Assembly: GCA_963754955.1 (NCBI GenBank)
Contig: CAVWHY010000012.1
Span: 868,001-932,000 of the forward strand
Direction: 5' to 3'
From: CAVQJU01 sp963754955
Lineage (GTDB): Bacteria > Acidobacteriota > Vicinamibacteria > Vicinamibacterales > CAVVIG01
Length of the DNA: 64,000 bases
Part shown: positions 24,506 to 33,512 of the stretch, piece by piece
Position numbering within the stretch: the first letter of the stretch is position 1
Layout: every line of letters starts with the position of its first letter
Program-made: the position numbers and the translations under genes
The notes under the pieces: model-generated
Seen by the model: only the letters and a program-made list of their open reading frames with translations
Told to the model about the DNA's origin: nothing
Databases searched by the model: none

Positions 24506-25686
24506 GGCCGCGCCGTGTACTCATCGTCCATCCGTACGGGCACGTGGGTGGACCAGACAGATTCGTCACGAACCTCGTACGCTGCCTGACCATCCGCGGA
24601 TGGCAGTTCTGGATCGTGCTCTCGAAAGAGCGTCCGCTGGCTCACACACTTCATCGGCTCGGGGTGTCGGTTGTCATCCTACCGTCGCTGCAAACGCTCC
24701 CCCGCACCTTCTCACCGTTTGATCTGGCTCGCCACGCTCTCCGAACTCGGACAGCCGTCCAATCGGCGAAGGCTCTGATCGAGCGACACGATATCGGTGT
24801 CGTTCATGCCGTTCACGAAACGATGTGGACGCTCCTCAGAGGACTCCGGGATGGTTCGATCGGTCGGGTCGTCAGTGTTCACGGACTCCGGTTCGCGTCG
24901 CCTCCGTGGGCCGGCTGGTTGAACACACGCATGTTGTCAGCGGATGCCGATCGAATCATCTGCGTGTCAGACGTGGTTCGTCACGCGTTCCTCGGCGGGC
25001 ATGTCCCGCCGCGCAAGCTGAGCCTCGTCCCGAGTTCCGTCGATCTCGGTTGCTTTCGTCCTGGTGTGTCCGGGCTGGCATTCCGCCGCGAGTTGGGAGT
25101 GGAGCCCGAAACACCACTCATCGGAACGGTCGGCTCTGTCGATGAAAGAAAAGGCCATTCGTATTTCCTCGATGCGTGCGCGAAGCTCCATGAGCGATGC
25201 CCTGCGGCGCGCTTTGTGATCGTGGGCCATTCAGGCAGCGATGGCCCGCCTGCCCAGGTCGAGTTTCTGCGGCAGCTCAGGAATCGCGCGGAGGCGCTGG
25301 CATTGAACCAGTGCCTTTCGTTCATTCCGGCCCGCCAGGATGTTCCGGAAGTCATGGCCGCACTGGACATCCTGGTGCAGCCCTCGCTCACCGAAGCGGG
25401 CCCCCGCGCGCCGCTCGAGGCAATGGCCATGGAACGTCCCGTGGTCGGCACGCGCATCGAAGGCACGGCGGAAGAAGTCGTGGACGGAGAAACAGGCATC
25501 CTCGTCAACGCACGAGACAGCGACGCGCTCGCCGAAGCCGTCGGTACCCTACTCTGCGATCCTGTCCTGCGACAAAGGATGGGGCAGGCGGGCCGGGGGC
25601 GAGTGGAGCGGCACTATTCGATGGCCACGACTGCCGACCTGATTGAGAACGTCTATGAAAGTGCGGTTTCGGAGCATCGCCACTAG
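24502..25686 (+). CDS. GT4 glycosyltransferase
   Basis: About 394 residues, GT-B fold. RVLIVHPYGHVGGPDRFVTN gives the donor-side glycine loop; IGTVGSVDERKGHSYFLDA and VQPSLTEAGPRAPLEAMAME carry the GT4 C-terminal motifs. The ATG at 24502 overlaps the ligase stop as ATGA, the coupling used throughout this operon; an in-frame ATG 30 bases earlier is possible. Likely a repeat-unit transferase with unknown donor and acceptor. Confidence 0.88.
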   Translation: MRPRRVLIVHPYGHVGGPDRFVTNLVRCLTIRGWQFWIVLSKERPLAHTLHRLGVSVVILPSLQTLPRTFSPFDLARHALRTRTAVQSAKALIERHDIGVVHAVHETMWTLLRGLRDGSIGRVVSVHGLRFASPPWAGWLNTRMLSADADRIICVSDVVRHAFLGGHVPPRKLSLVPSSVDLGCFRPGVSGLAFRRELGVEPETPLIGTVGSVDERKGHSYFLDACAKLHERCPAARFVIVGHSGSDGPPAQVEFLRQLRNRAEALALNQCLSFIPARQDVPEVMAALDILVQPSLTEAGPRAPLEAMAMERPVVGTRIEGTAEEVVDGETGILVNARDSDALAEAVGTLLCDPVLRQRMGQAGRGRVERHYSMATTADLIENVYESAVSEHRH

Positions 25687-25689
25687 CGC

Positions 25690-26184
25690 ATGTGTGGCAG
25701 CGACGCTCTCCACCGAGGCCTGTATGGCGACATCAAGGCCAGTCTGTCGGATCAGATGCTGACCAAAATCGATCGGATGTCGATGGCGGCTAGCCTCGAG
25801 GCCCGGCCGCCGCTCGTGGATCATCGAATCGTCGAGTTCGCAGCCAGGCTCCCACCAGCCGACAGGCTTCGCGGATCAACGCCGAAGTACCTGCTCCGGC
25901 CGCTCGCGAGACAGCTGCTGCCGCCTGAGATCCCGAATCGCCGCAAGCACGGATTCGACGTACCCGTCAGCGCCTGGCTGCGGGGCACTCTCAAACCGTT
26001 CGCCGAAGGCGTACTTTTCTCCGCTCACGCTTCGACGCGGGGTTTTTGGCAGCCGGCGGCCGTCCAACGCCTCTGGGATCGGCATCAGGCCGGCGACTCG
26101 GGCATTGGAGAACGGCTGTGGGTGCTCCTGAACTCGGAGCTCTGGTGCCAGGTGGTCTACGACGCGCGGACGCCTGGTCCATGA
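25690..26184 (+). CDS. Asparagine synthase C-terminal fragment
   Basis: 164 residues. From LYGDIKASLSDQMLTKIDRM through SMAASLEARPPLVDHRIVEF and RRKHGFDVPVSAWLRG it matches the last quarter of AsnB. The glutaminase domain and the SGGLDSS ATP loop are missing, yet the frame opens with MCG, the normal AsnB start. This looks like an internal deletion of roughly 400 residues that kept both ends, or a chance MCG. It should have no synthase activity but remains open and is ATGA-coupled to the desaturase gene. Confidence 0.8.
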   Translation: MCGSDALHRGLYGDIKASLSDQMLTKIDRMSMAASLEARPPLVDHRIVEFAARLPPADRLRGSTPKYLLRPLARQLLPPEIPNRRKHGFDVPVSAWLRGTLKPFAEGVLFSAHASTRGFWQPAAVQRLWDRHQAGDSGIGERLWVLLNSELWCQVVYDARTPGP

Positions 26185-27170
26185 CGTCGCCCCTTCGTCG
26201 TGCGACTGCCGAGGACCAGGCGGTCCCGCTCGATCTGGCAGGGATTCGCCGCGACATGCTCGTCAGCCGCGCCGGCGTGCGCTTTAACGACTTCAAGCGG
26301 TCCCTCGCACCGCGATACGGCAGGGTGTGGTTCGAACTCCTCTGCGGCCACGCCGCGTTGGTTCTGACTACGGTCGGCATTGTGACGGCGTATCGTTACC
26401 GGCCTTCTCTCGCCGCCTTGATCATCGTCATCGGCGCAGTCGTCTGTGGCTATGCGCTGGCTTTCATCGTGCTCTTCTTCCATGAGGCTGCACACTACAA
26501 CCTGGCGCGCGACCGGGCGCTCAACGATCGCCTGGCGAACATACTCATCGGGGTCTTTCTGGGGCAGAGTATCGCAACGTACCGATCCACGCACTTCGAT
26601 CACCATCGCTATCTGGGTACGCCAACCGACACCGAGCATGGGTACTTCGATCCGCTGAACGTCACGTTCATCACGGAGTCCCTCACTGGCCTCAAGACAT
26701 TGAAGAGGCTTGCGGCGCGAAATCATGCGGCGGGGACTCGCATCGATGCGCTGATGATGCTGGGCTCTCTTCTTCACCTGACAATCGTGGGCCTTGCGCT
26801 GCGCCTTGGGCAGTGGCCCCTTGCCGTCGCATGGACGATCGCCATCGTTATCGTCTTCCCGTTCCTTGCCGCCATCCGTCAGTTACTCGAGCACCGAAGC
26901 GAGCTGGCGACGCCCGAGGTGGACTACTCGGTCGTGCCGCACGGCGCCGTCAACCGGATGTTTGGTTCGGGGCCGGTGGCCAGCACATTTGGAGGCGCCG
27001 GGTTCAATCGGCACATGCTCCATCATTGGGAGCCGCAGATTTCGTGTACGCGCTTGCGCGATCTCGAACGATTTGTGCGCGACACGCCTGCTGCACATGT
27101 CCTGGAGCAAGGGACAACGTCGTACGGCTGGACTTTCCTTGGGCTCCTGAGGCGCGGGCGTGTCCGCTGA
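26181..27170 (+). CDS. Membrane fatty-acid desaturase family protein
   Basis: About 329 residues and four to six membrane helices with the three histidine boxes of the di-iron family: HEAAH, HFDHH and HMLHH (in NRHMLHHWEP). The family desaturates or hydroxylates acyl chains, carotenoids or sphingoid lipids using O2. The ATG overlaps the preceding stop as ATGA. In the middle of a glycan operon it might modify an acyl group on the glycan or its lipid carrier; this is inference. Confidence 0.88.
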   Translation: MTSPLRRATAEDQAVPLDLAGIRRDMLVSRAGVRFNDFKRSLAPRYGRVWFELLCGHAALVLTTVGIVTAYRYRPSLAALIIVIGAVVCGYALAFIVLFFHEAAHYNLARDRALNDRLANILIGVFLGQSIATYRSTHFDHHRYLGTPTDTEHGYFDPLNVTFITESLTGLKTLKRLAARNHAAGTRIDALMMLGSLLHLTIVGLALRLGQWPLAVAWTIAIVIVFPFLAAIRQLLEHRSELATPEVDYSVVPHGAVNRMFGSGPVASTFGGAGFNRHMLHHWEPQISCTRLRDLERFVRDTPAAHVLEQGTTSYGWTFLGLLRRGRVR

Positions 27171-28113
27171 AGTCGGGGTCGTGGGCGCTCCCCGATGCCT
27201 TGCGTCCGGCTCGGTCTCGTCTGAAGCCTGGGCTGACGTGTGGGATGCCGAGTACCTGACGACGACCGATCATTTCCTGCAGCGTCGATGTCTCGAGTGC
27301 GGCGCTCTGTTCATCGACCCGGTCCCCGCTCATCGTCTGGCGGAAATCTATCCCCCCAATTACTACTCGTTCAGCCGTCTCGGCCGTCCAGGCTTCGTGC
27401 AGCGGATCAAGTTGGCGCTCGACCGGCGACTATTCGGGAAGACGCTGCGGCAGCTGCCAGCCACGCAATTGAGTGTGCTGGACGTCGGCGGCGGCGCCGG
27501 CTGCCAGCTCGACACCGTGCGGGCGTGCGACGCGCGTGTCCGGTTCACCCAGGTTGTCGACCTCGACGGCCGGGCCGGAGAGGTGGCGAGAGCGAACGGC
27601 CATGCGTTCTTCTGCGGCCGGATCGAAGACTTCGAGGCCGATCGAACGTTCGATCTCATCCTGCTGCTCAATCTCATCGAGCATGTGCAGAGTCCGCTGG
27701 CCGTCCTGGAAAAGCTGCGATCGATGCTGAGGCCGGAAGGCGCGATTCTCGTGAAGACGCCGAACTACGATAGCCTCGACGCGCGCCTGTTCCGGCATCG
27801 CAACTGGGGCGGCTACCACGCTCCCCGGCACTGGGTGCTCTTCACGCGCGAAAGCTTCGAGGTCCTCGCGCGACGGGCGGGTCTGCGCGTCCGGAGTTTC
27901 AGCTACACGCAGGGCGCACCGTTCTGGAGCACCAGCATTCTGTTCATGCTCGCCCAGTGGGGTTTAATTCGCGTCACGAAAGAGCGCCCCGCGGTCTTTC
28001 ACCCGTTGTTCCCCGTGTTCGCCGCCGTGGCGGCCGGCTTCGATTTCCTCCGATCGCCGTTTGCGAAACTGTCGCAGATGCTGATCGTGCTCCGGCGCGA
28101 CGATGCCGGATAG
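27160..28113 (+). CDS. Class I SAM-dependent methyltransferase with N-terminal Cys motif
   Basis: 317 residues. A short N-terminal segment has CLECG, then VLDVGGGAGCQLDTV is motif I of the Rossmann methyltransferase fold, with FDLILLLNLIEHVQSP as motif IV and the LRPEGAILVKTPN strand. Members of this type methylate sugars at the end or inside glycans. It starts at GTG, overlaps the desaturase gene by 11 bases, and overlaps the next gene by 11. Confidence 0.87.
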   Translation: MSAEVGVVGAPRCLASGSVSSEAWADVWDAEYLTTTDHFLQRRCLECGALFIDPVPAHRLAEIYPPNYYSFSRLGRPGFVQRIKLALDRRLFGKTLRQLPATQLSVLDVGGGAGCQLDTVRACDARVRFTQVVDLDGRAGEVARANGHAFFCGRIEDFEADRTFDLILLLNLIEHVQSPLAVLEKLRSMLRPEGAILVKTPNYDSLDARLFRHRNWGGYHAPRHWVLFTRESFEVLARRAGLRVRSFSYTQGAPFWSTSILFMLAQWGLIRVTKERPAVFHPLFPVFAAVAAGFDFLRSPFAKLSQMLIVLRRDDAG

Positions 28114-30526
28114 GAGACTGGTCGCATTTCGACCGCTGGTCCTCCTGGTCGCGATTGCGCTTGCCATCTTCACGCCTGTGTTGTTCGGCGGCCGAACGTT
28201 CTATCCAACCGATATCACAAACAATCTGATTTTGCCGTTCGCCGCAGACCGGTCCTCCCTCGACGTGCAGGAAACGACGATCAGCGACTATGTCCTCTAC
28301 TACTATCCGGTCCGACATTTCCAGGCTGCGTCGTTCCGCTCGGGCCACCTGAACCTGTGGAATCCGTATATTTTCGGCGGCCAGCCGGCCTTCGCGAACA
28401 ACGCCAGCATCGTCGCGTTCGACCCCTTCAATCTGTTGCTGCTATGGCCAAATCTGGCCACGGCACTGGCCTGGCGGAGTTTTCTGCAAGTCGTGGCGTG
28501 CCTGGCCTTCATGTACGCATATTTGCGGCATTTGAAACTCAGCGTCGCGGGTTCCCTCATCGGCGCCATCGGTTACGGCTTCAACTCGATGTTCTGGGTG
28601 AATGTGTTCGACTGGTCGATTGGCGGGATGCTCTGGCTGCCGCTCGTCTGTCTGCTCGTCGATCGCTGTCTGATCCACCCTTCGGCGAAGCGCGTCGCTC
28701 TCACTGGACTGGTGCTTGGGATCGCCCTGCTCTCAAGCCCCCTGCAGGTGTACTTTTATCTGTGTTTCTGCGTCGCCGCGCTGCTCGCGCTGCAATGGAT
28801 CGTCTTGCGGCGTGATGCGAATTCCTTGAAGCGCGTCGCTGTCGTTGGGGGCGTTGTCTTCGCCATCGGCATCGCTATCACGGCTATCCAACTCATCCCA
28901 TCGCTGGAGCTCTACGGCCAGAGCAGTCGCTTCGCGGGCGGGCCCCTTCAGGCTACAGGAAAGACCCCACGTTCGGTCCGAGAAACGGTCGTGGCCACAT
29001 TTGGGCTGGCGTCCTTCGTGTTCCCCAACCTTGTGGGCCGCATGAAGAACTCGATGATGGTCTCAGGAACCCTTTGGGGGGGAGAGGCGCATTGGCAGGG
29101 CTTCATCGGCGTCGTGCCGTGCTTTCTCGCAATCCTTGCCGCCTGGGCAGGGGTTGATCGCCGTCGGCTCCCCTATGCGGCTCTCGGGTTGTCCGTTCCC
29201 ATCCTCGTGCTCTACACGCCTCTGGGACCGGTGCTCTACGAAAGATTCTTCCTCCTTTACATTTTCTGTGCGTCCGTTCTTGCCGCCTTCGGTTGTACTG
29301 CTGCCTGCAGCGACGAGCTGATCGCGCCACGGGCCCGACTGGCCGTCCGCGCCATCGCGGGATTCATTGCCGCGACAGTGGCGACATTGATCGCGATCAA
29401 CATCGCTCTCGCATCGGCCGGCGACCGCATCCGCGCCTTCGTGGACGCACAGGTCTCCGCGACCCTCGCGACGAACTACTTCGGCCAGAGCTATCCAGCG
29501 CTCTACATTCAAAAGGCGCATCAATTCCTCGATGATCTGCGGTTGATCAGTCCGCACACCGCCGTTCCGATTCTCATTGCGGTTGCCGGGCTGATCACGA
29601 TTTCCGCAAGAACGCAGCGCCGGCTTGGTGCGTCGTGGTTCGCGAAAATCGGCGTGACGTTGACGGTCGTCGATATGGTGTTCATGACCGTCACGCACGT
29701 GCCGTTTGTGGATCTCCCGCGGTATCCTTTTACACCGTCCTCGCCGGCCATCGACCGAGTCCGCAACGATGTCGGGATGTATCGAGTTATCAGTTACCGC
29801 TCGCCGTCTGGCCCGCCGGTGATGCCGTTGGGGCTCGTCTCGATCTACGGCATCGAGGCCGCAGACGGCAATGACGACCTCGGTCCGCCCAACCTGTTTC
29901 AACTGATCTCGTTTGCACACAAGCCCTGTGGCGACGAACTGTGCGTCGAACCACGAAACATCAACCTCGCCGGCGTGCGGTACGTTCTCACCGGCTCCGA
30001 CGTGCGACTTCCAGGCGACCGCTTCGAACTGGTGTACGACCGCGAAATGCGTGTGTATCAGGACCGGGAAGACGCTGGACGCGCGTTCTGGGTGACGTCG
30101 TACGAAGTCGTCCGGGACACGGCGACCGCTGTGGCGAGGGTGAAATCTGCGGCGTTCAACCCTCGTGTAACCGTCGTCCTCGACAAACATCCTCCGTTTG
30201 CCTCCGGCGGCGTGAGCGACGCGTCGCGGATGGCCGTCCTCGAGCACACTCCGCTGAGGGTCGCGATCCGGGTGGATGCAAAGACGGCCGGGCTCCTCGT
30301 ATTGAGTGACACGTATTATCCAGGTTGGGAAGCAGACCTCGACGGCAAACCCGTGGAAATTCTTCGCGCTAACGGGGTCATGAGAGCCGTTGCCGTACCG
30401 ACAGGAACGCACACGGTTCGTTTCAGATACGAGCCTCGTTCACTCCAACTTGGCGCCGCTGTCTCTCTTTCATCTCTTGCGGGCGCGCTCGGCGTGGCGC
30501 TGTTCGCAAGAACAGCGACCGTGTGA
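28103..30526 (+). CDS. YfhO-like multi-spanning membrane protein (GT-C-like)
   Basis: 807 residues with about 12-13 hydrophobic helices and a C-terminal beta-rich periplasmic domain (about 690-780) ending in TVRFRYEPRSLQLGAAVSL. LNLWNPYIFGGQPAFANNAS is the YfhO extracellular loop motif, and LVLSDTYYPGWEADLDGKPV is the C-terminal YfhO signature. YfhO proteins in Firmicutes glycosylate teichoic acids from polyprenyl-phosphate sugars. The GT2 half of 31420-33507 could make such a donor. Confidence 0.85.
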   Translation: MPDRRLVAFRPLVLLVAIALAIFTPVLFGGRTFYPTDITNNLILPFAADRSSLDVQETTISDYVLYYYPVRHFQAASFRSGHLNLWNPYIFGGQPAFANNASIVAFDPFNLLLLWPNLATALAWRSFLQVVACLAFMYAYLRHLKLSVAGSLIGAIGYGFNSMFWVNVFDWSIGGMLWLPLVCLLVDRCLIHPSAKRVALTGLVLGIALLSSPLQVYFYLCFCVAALLALQWIVLRRDANSLKRVAVVGGVVFAIGIAITAIQLIPSLELYGQSSRFAGGPLQATGKTPRSVRETVVATFGLASFVFPNLVGRMKNSMMVSGTLWGGEAHWQGFIGVVPCFLAILAAWAGVDRRRLPYAALGLSVPILVLYTPLGPVLYERFFLLYIFCASVLAAFGCTAACSDELIAPRARLAVRAIAGFIAATVATLIAINIALASAGDRIRAFVDAQVSATLATNYFGQSYPALYIQKAHQFLDDLRLISPHTAVPILIAVAGLITISARTQRRLGASWFAKIGVTLTVVDMVFMTVTHVPFVDLPRYPFTPSSPAIDRVRNDVGMYRVISYRSPSGPPVMPLGLVSIYGIEAADGNDDLGPPNLFQLISFAHKPCGDELCVEPRNINLAGVRYVLTGSDVRLPGDRFELVYDREMRVYQDREDAGRAFWVTSYEVVRDTATAVARVKSAAFNPRVTVVLDKHPPFASGGVSDASRMAVLEHTPLRVAIRVDAKTAGLLVLSDTYYPGWEADLDGKPVEILRANGVMRAVAVPTGTHTVRFRYEPRSLQLGAAVSLSSLAGALGVALFARTATV

Positions 30527-30527
30527 T

Positions 30528-31427
30528 ATGACCGCGGCCGAATTTCCGTGGCCGGACATCGACGGAGGCTGGCGTCCTGAGTGGCTGGGAGCGGGGTTTC
30601 GCGTCGGCGGCAAGGACGTGCCGGTCTTGGCGTATGACTGTGGAGACTCCGGGTGGTCGAACGCTCTGACCAGAATGCATGAAGAAGCCGCCGGGCCGGA
30701 CCATCCCATCGATCGGCTCTCGCGGGCGTGGGCGCTATCGGCCTTGCGCCGCCACGTTCAGAGCAACTCGCCGGTGCTCCTCGAGGTCGGTTGCTCCAGC
30801 GGTTTCCTTCTACGCGAACTGCACGAACAATGGCCGGCAGCCACGACGATTGGCGCAGACTTCGTGAGGGAACCCCTGGAACGTCTGGCGGCCGCTGTGA
30901 ACGACATCCCACTCATGCAGTTCGACCTGGTGCGCTGTCCTCTTCCCTCGGAGTGCGTCGACGCTGTCGTTCTGCTCAATGTTCTGGAGCACATCGACAA
31001 AGACGGGGCGGCGATGCGTCACGCCGTTCGCGTCCTGAAGCCCGGTGGGATTGCGATTGTCGAGGTGCCGGCAGGTCCACATTTGTACGACGTCTACGAC
31101 GAATACCTGCAACACTGCCGGAGGTACTCCGCTGCGTCACTGGCGTCCCTGATGGTTGATGCAGGACTTGAGCTTCTTCATCAGTCTCACCTGGGCTTCA
31201 CCCTCTACCCGCCGTTCGCGCTCGTGAAACGGCGAAACCGTCGGCACGCCGGGGACTCTCTGGCGGGGCGTCGAATCGTCGAATCGCACATCCGACAGAC
31301 TCGCCATAACCTCCTGCTCAGGAAGATGCTCCGCTGGGAGGCTTGGCTCGGGCGCTTGTGTTCGTTCCCTTTCGGTATTCGCTGTGTGGCAGTCGGCCGA
31401 AAGTCTTTTGCAACCGGCGATGTATGA
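30528..31427 (+). CDS. Class I SAM-dependent methyltransferase
   Basis: About 299 residues. PVLLEVGCSSGFLLRELHEQ is SAM motif I, TIGADFVREPLE motif II and VDAVVLLNVLEHIDKDGAAM motif IV; LKPGGIAIVEVPAG follows. A hydrophobic patch HLGFTLYPPFALVKRR suggests membrane contact. The ATG at 30528 lies one base after the YfhO stop. Substrate unknown; possibly the lipid-linked glycan. Confidence 0.87.
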   Translation: MTAAEFPWPDIDGGWRPEWLGAGFRVGGKDVPVLAYDCGDSGWSNALTRMHEEAAGPDHPIDRLSRAWALSALRRHVQSNSPVLLEVGCSSGFLLRELHEQWPAATTIGADFVREPLERLAAAVNDIPLMQFDLVRCPLPSECVDAVVLLNVLEHIDKDGAAMRHAVRVLKPGGIAIVEVPAGPHLYDVYDEYLQHCRRYSAASLASLMVDAGLELLHQSHLGFTLYPPFALVKRRNRRHAGDSLAGRRIVESHIRQTRHNLLLRKMLRWEAWLGRLCSFPFGIRCVAVGRKSFATGDV

Positions 31428-33507
31428 AGCGCTCACCGCGATGATCTCGTCGGTCAGCGTCATCGTGCCGGCGTACAACGAAGCCGGGATCATCGAGGTG
31501 ACCCTCCGTGAAGCGCTGGCCTACTTCCGTGCCAAGCCGTACGACTTTGAAATCATCGTGGTGGCCGACGGGAACGATGGGACGCGAGAGCTCGTCGGCA
31601 AGCTCGCTCTGCGTGAGCCTCGAGTCCGAGTCATCGGCGATGCCCAGCGCCGCGGCAAAGGCCGTGGGATTCGCGAAGGTATCACCCTGGCTCATGGTGA
31701 TGTCATTGGATTCATCGACGCCGATAACAAGAGTCCCATCAGCGAATTCGACAAGTTCGAACGGCGTTTTGAAGAAGGGGCTGACGTCGTCATTGGATCG
31801 CGCGCCATGCGGGAATCGCAGATCGAGCGATATCAGGTCTGGTACCGCCGCCTCGGGTCGAAAGCCTTTGCCATCGGCATGCACGCGGTCGTCGGACTTC
31901 ATGACATCGCAGACACACAGTGCGGCTTCAAGTTCTTCAGGCGCGATGTAGCCCTTGACATCTTCGGCCGACAGAGAATCGACGGTTACATGTTCGACGT
32001 CGAGATTCTCCAGCTGGCCACGCGCTCGGCTTACCGCATCGCGCAAGTGCCCGTCCGATGGCGTGACGATGGTGACAGCCGGTTGCAGCTGATTCGAGGG
32101 AACCTGAGAAATTTCAAAGACATCCTGCGGATTGGATGGTCCCGCCTTCGCACGACGTTGCCTTCGAGAACCGCTACAGAACCCACGAAAGTCCTGAGAA
32201 GCGACAACGCTGATCACCAGTTGAGACTCCTGCTTGTCAGCATCAACTACACCCCGGAACAGACAGGGTTTGCGCAACATGTGACCGCCTTGGCGGAGTC
32301 GCTTGTTCGTCGAGGTCACGTCGTCACGGTCCTGACCGGTTTCCCGTTCGCTCCTCAATGGCGCCGATGGCCTGAGTATGACGGTCGGGCGATTACGAGA
32401 GAGGACGTTAACGGCGTCGAGGTCATTCGCCTGGCTCACTTCATCCCGAGCCGGCCGGGCCATCTGCTTCGGCGTGTCTGGATGGAGATGAGCTTCTCGC
32501 TAATCGCCGGGCCGGCGCTCGCGTGGTCGCGGCAGGCACCGTGGAACCTGGTCGTGTCTTACGGCGCTCAACCGAGCCTGGCCATGTTCGCGCGCATGCT
32601 CGCCTGGTGGAAGCGCGTCCCGTACGTCGTCAGCATTCAGGATCTGGCGGCCCAGGCTGCATCGGATGTCGGCATCGTACGCCATCCGCTCATCAGCAAT
32701 TTGATGAGACGGTTCGAGTATTCGACGTACCGGAACGCCAGCAGTGCGCTCGTGCTCTGCGAGGCGTTCAAGGACGCGTTGGTGTCAAACGGGTACAACG
32801 CAGGGCGCATCCACGTTATTCCATCGCCCATTGACGTCGACCGCGTTCGTCCGGTCGCGCCATCGGCGAGGTTTCGTGAGGCGAACGGGCTGGCCGCTGA
32901 CGATTTCGTCGTGCTCTACTCGGGCAGCATGGGCTTGAAGCAGGGCCTGGCCAACGTGATCGAGGCCGCTCGAGAAACAGCGAAGAAGGCGCCGAACGTG
33001 AAATGGATCCTCGTCGGTGACGGCGAGGTCAAATCAACCCTCCGGCAGCTGATTCACCGCCACGCTTTGGGCGACTTCGTGAAGATGCTATCGCTGCAGC
33101 CCGAGGAAGAGATGCCCCTGATGTTCGCATCAGTCGATCTGCTGCTGCTCAATCAGGTTGGCGCGGTCAAGACGACAGTCATACCCTCGAAGCTCCTCAC
33201 GTACATGGCAGCCGGAAAACCGATTCTCGCCGCCGTGAACCCGGAGAGCCAGGGTGCCCATTTGCTGCAGCGCGCGACGGGGGGAATGATCGTCAACGCA
33301 GACGACCCACAGGCGCTCGCGGCGGCCGTCCTTGAGCTTCGCGATGGCGATTGTTGCGAACTGCTCGACATGGGACGCCGCAATCGGACTTTCGCCGAAC
33401 AACACTTCGACAGCAAGCGGATCCTGGCGGCGCAGGAGGCGCTGCTCGTGGACGTCGCGTTCCGGTCGAATTTGGCGGCGCCCGGTATCGGCGCCAGGCC
33501 GGCATAG
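31420..33507 (+). CDS. Fusion of a GT2 (polyprenyl-P-sugar synthase-like) and a GT4 glycosyltransferase
   Basis: About 695 residues in one uninterrupted frame. The first half (about 5-250) is GT2: VSVIVPAYNEAGIIEVTLRE, FEIIVVADGNDGT, DVIGFIDADNKSP (DxD-like) and the ALG5/DPM-type DTQCGFKFFRRDVA and RWRDDGDSRLQL. A short linker leads to a GT4 half (about 280-680) of WbuB/WcaI type: LLLVSINYTPEQTGFAQHV, VVSYGAQPSLAMFARMLAWW and LYSGSMGLKQGLANVIEAAR. The first half may make polyprenyl-phosphate sugar, the second extend the unit. ATG at 31420 overlaps the previous gene; ATG 31441 is an alternative. Confidence 0.88.
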   Translation: MYEALTAMISSVSVIVPAYNEAGIIEVTLREALAYFRAKPYDFEIIVVADGNDGTRELVGKLALREPRVRVIGDAQRRGKGRGIREGITLAHGDVIGFIDADNKSPISEFDKFERRFEEGADVVIGSRAMRESQIERYQVWYRRLGSKAFAIGMHAVVGLHDIADTQCGFKFFRRDVALDIFGRQRIDGYMFDVEILQLATRSAYRIAQVPVRWRDDGDSRLQLIRGNLRNFKDILRIGWSRLRTTLPSRTATEPTKVLRSDNADHQLRLLLVSINYTPEQTGFAQHVTALAESLVRRGHVVTVLTGFPFAPQWRRWPEYDGRAITREDVNGVEVIRLAHFIPSRPGHLLRRVWMEMSFSLIAGPALAWSRQAPWNLVVSYGAQPSLAMFARMLAWWKRVPYVVSIQDLAAQAASDVGIVRHPLISNLMRRFEYSTYRNASSALVLCEAFKDALVSNGYNAGRIHVIPSPIDVDRVRPVAPSARFREANGLAADDFVVLYSGSMGLKQGLANVIEAARETAKKAPNVKWILVGDGEVKSTLRQLIHRHALGDFVKMLSLQPEEEMPLMFASVDLLLLNQVGAVKTTVIPSKLLTYMAAGKPILAAVNPESQGAHLLQRATGGMIVNADDPQALAAAVLELRDGDCCELLDMGRRNRTFAEQHFDSKRILAAQEALLVDVAFRSNLAAPGIGARPA

Positions 33508-33512
33508 CCTTC

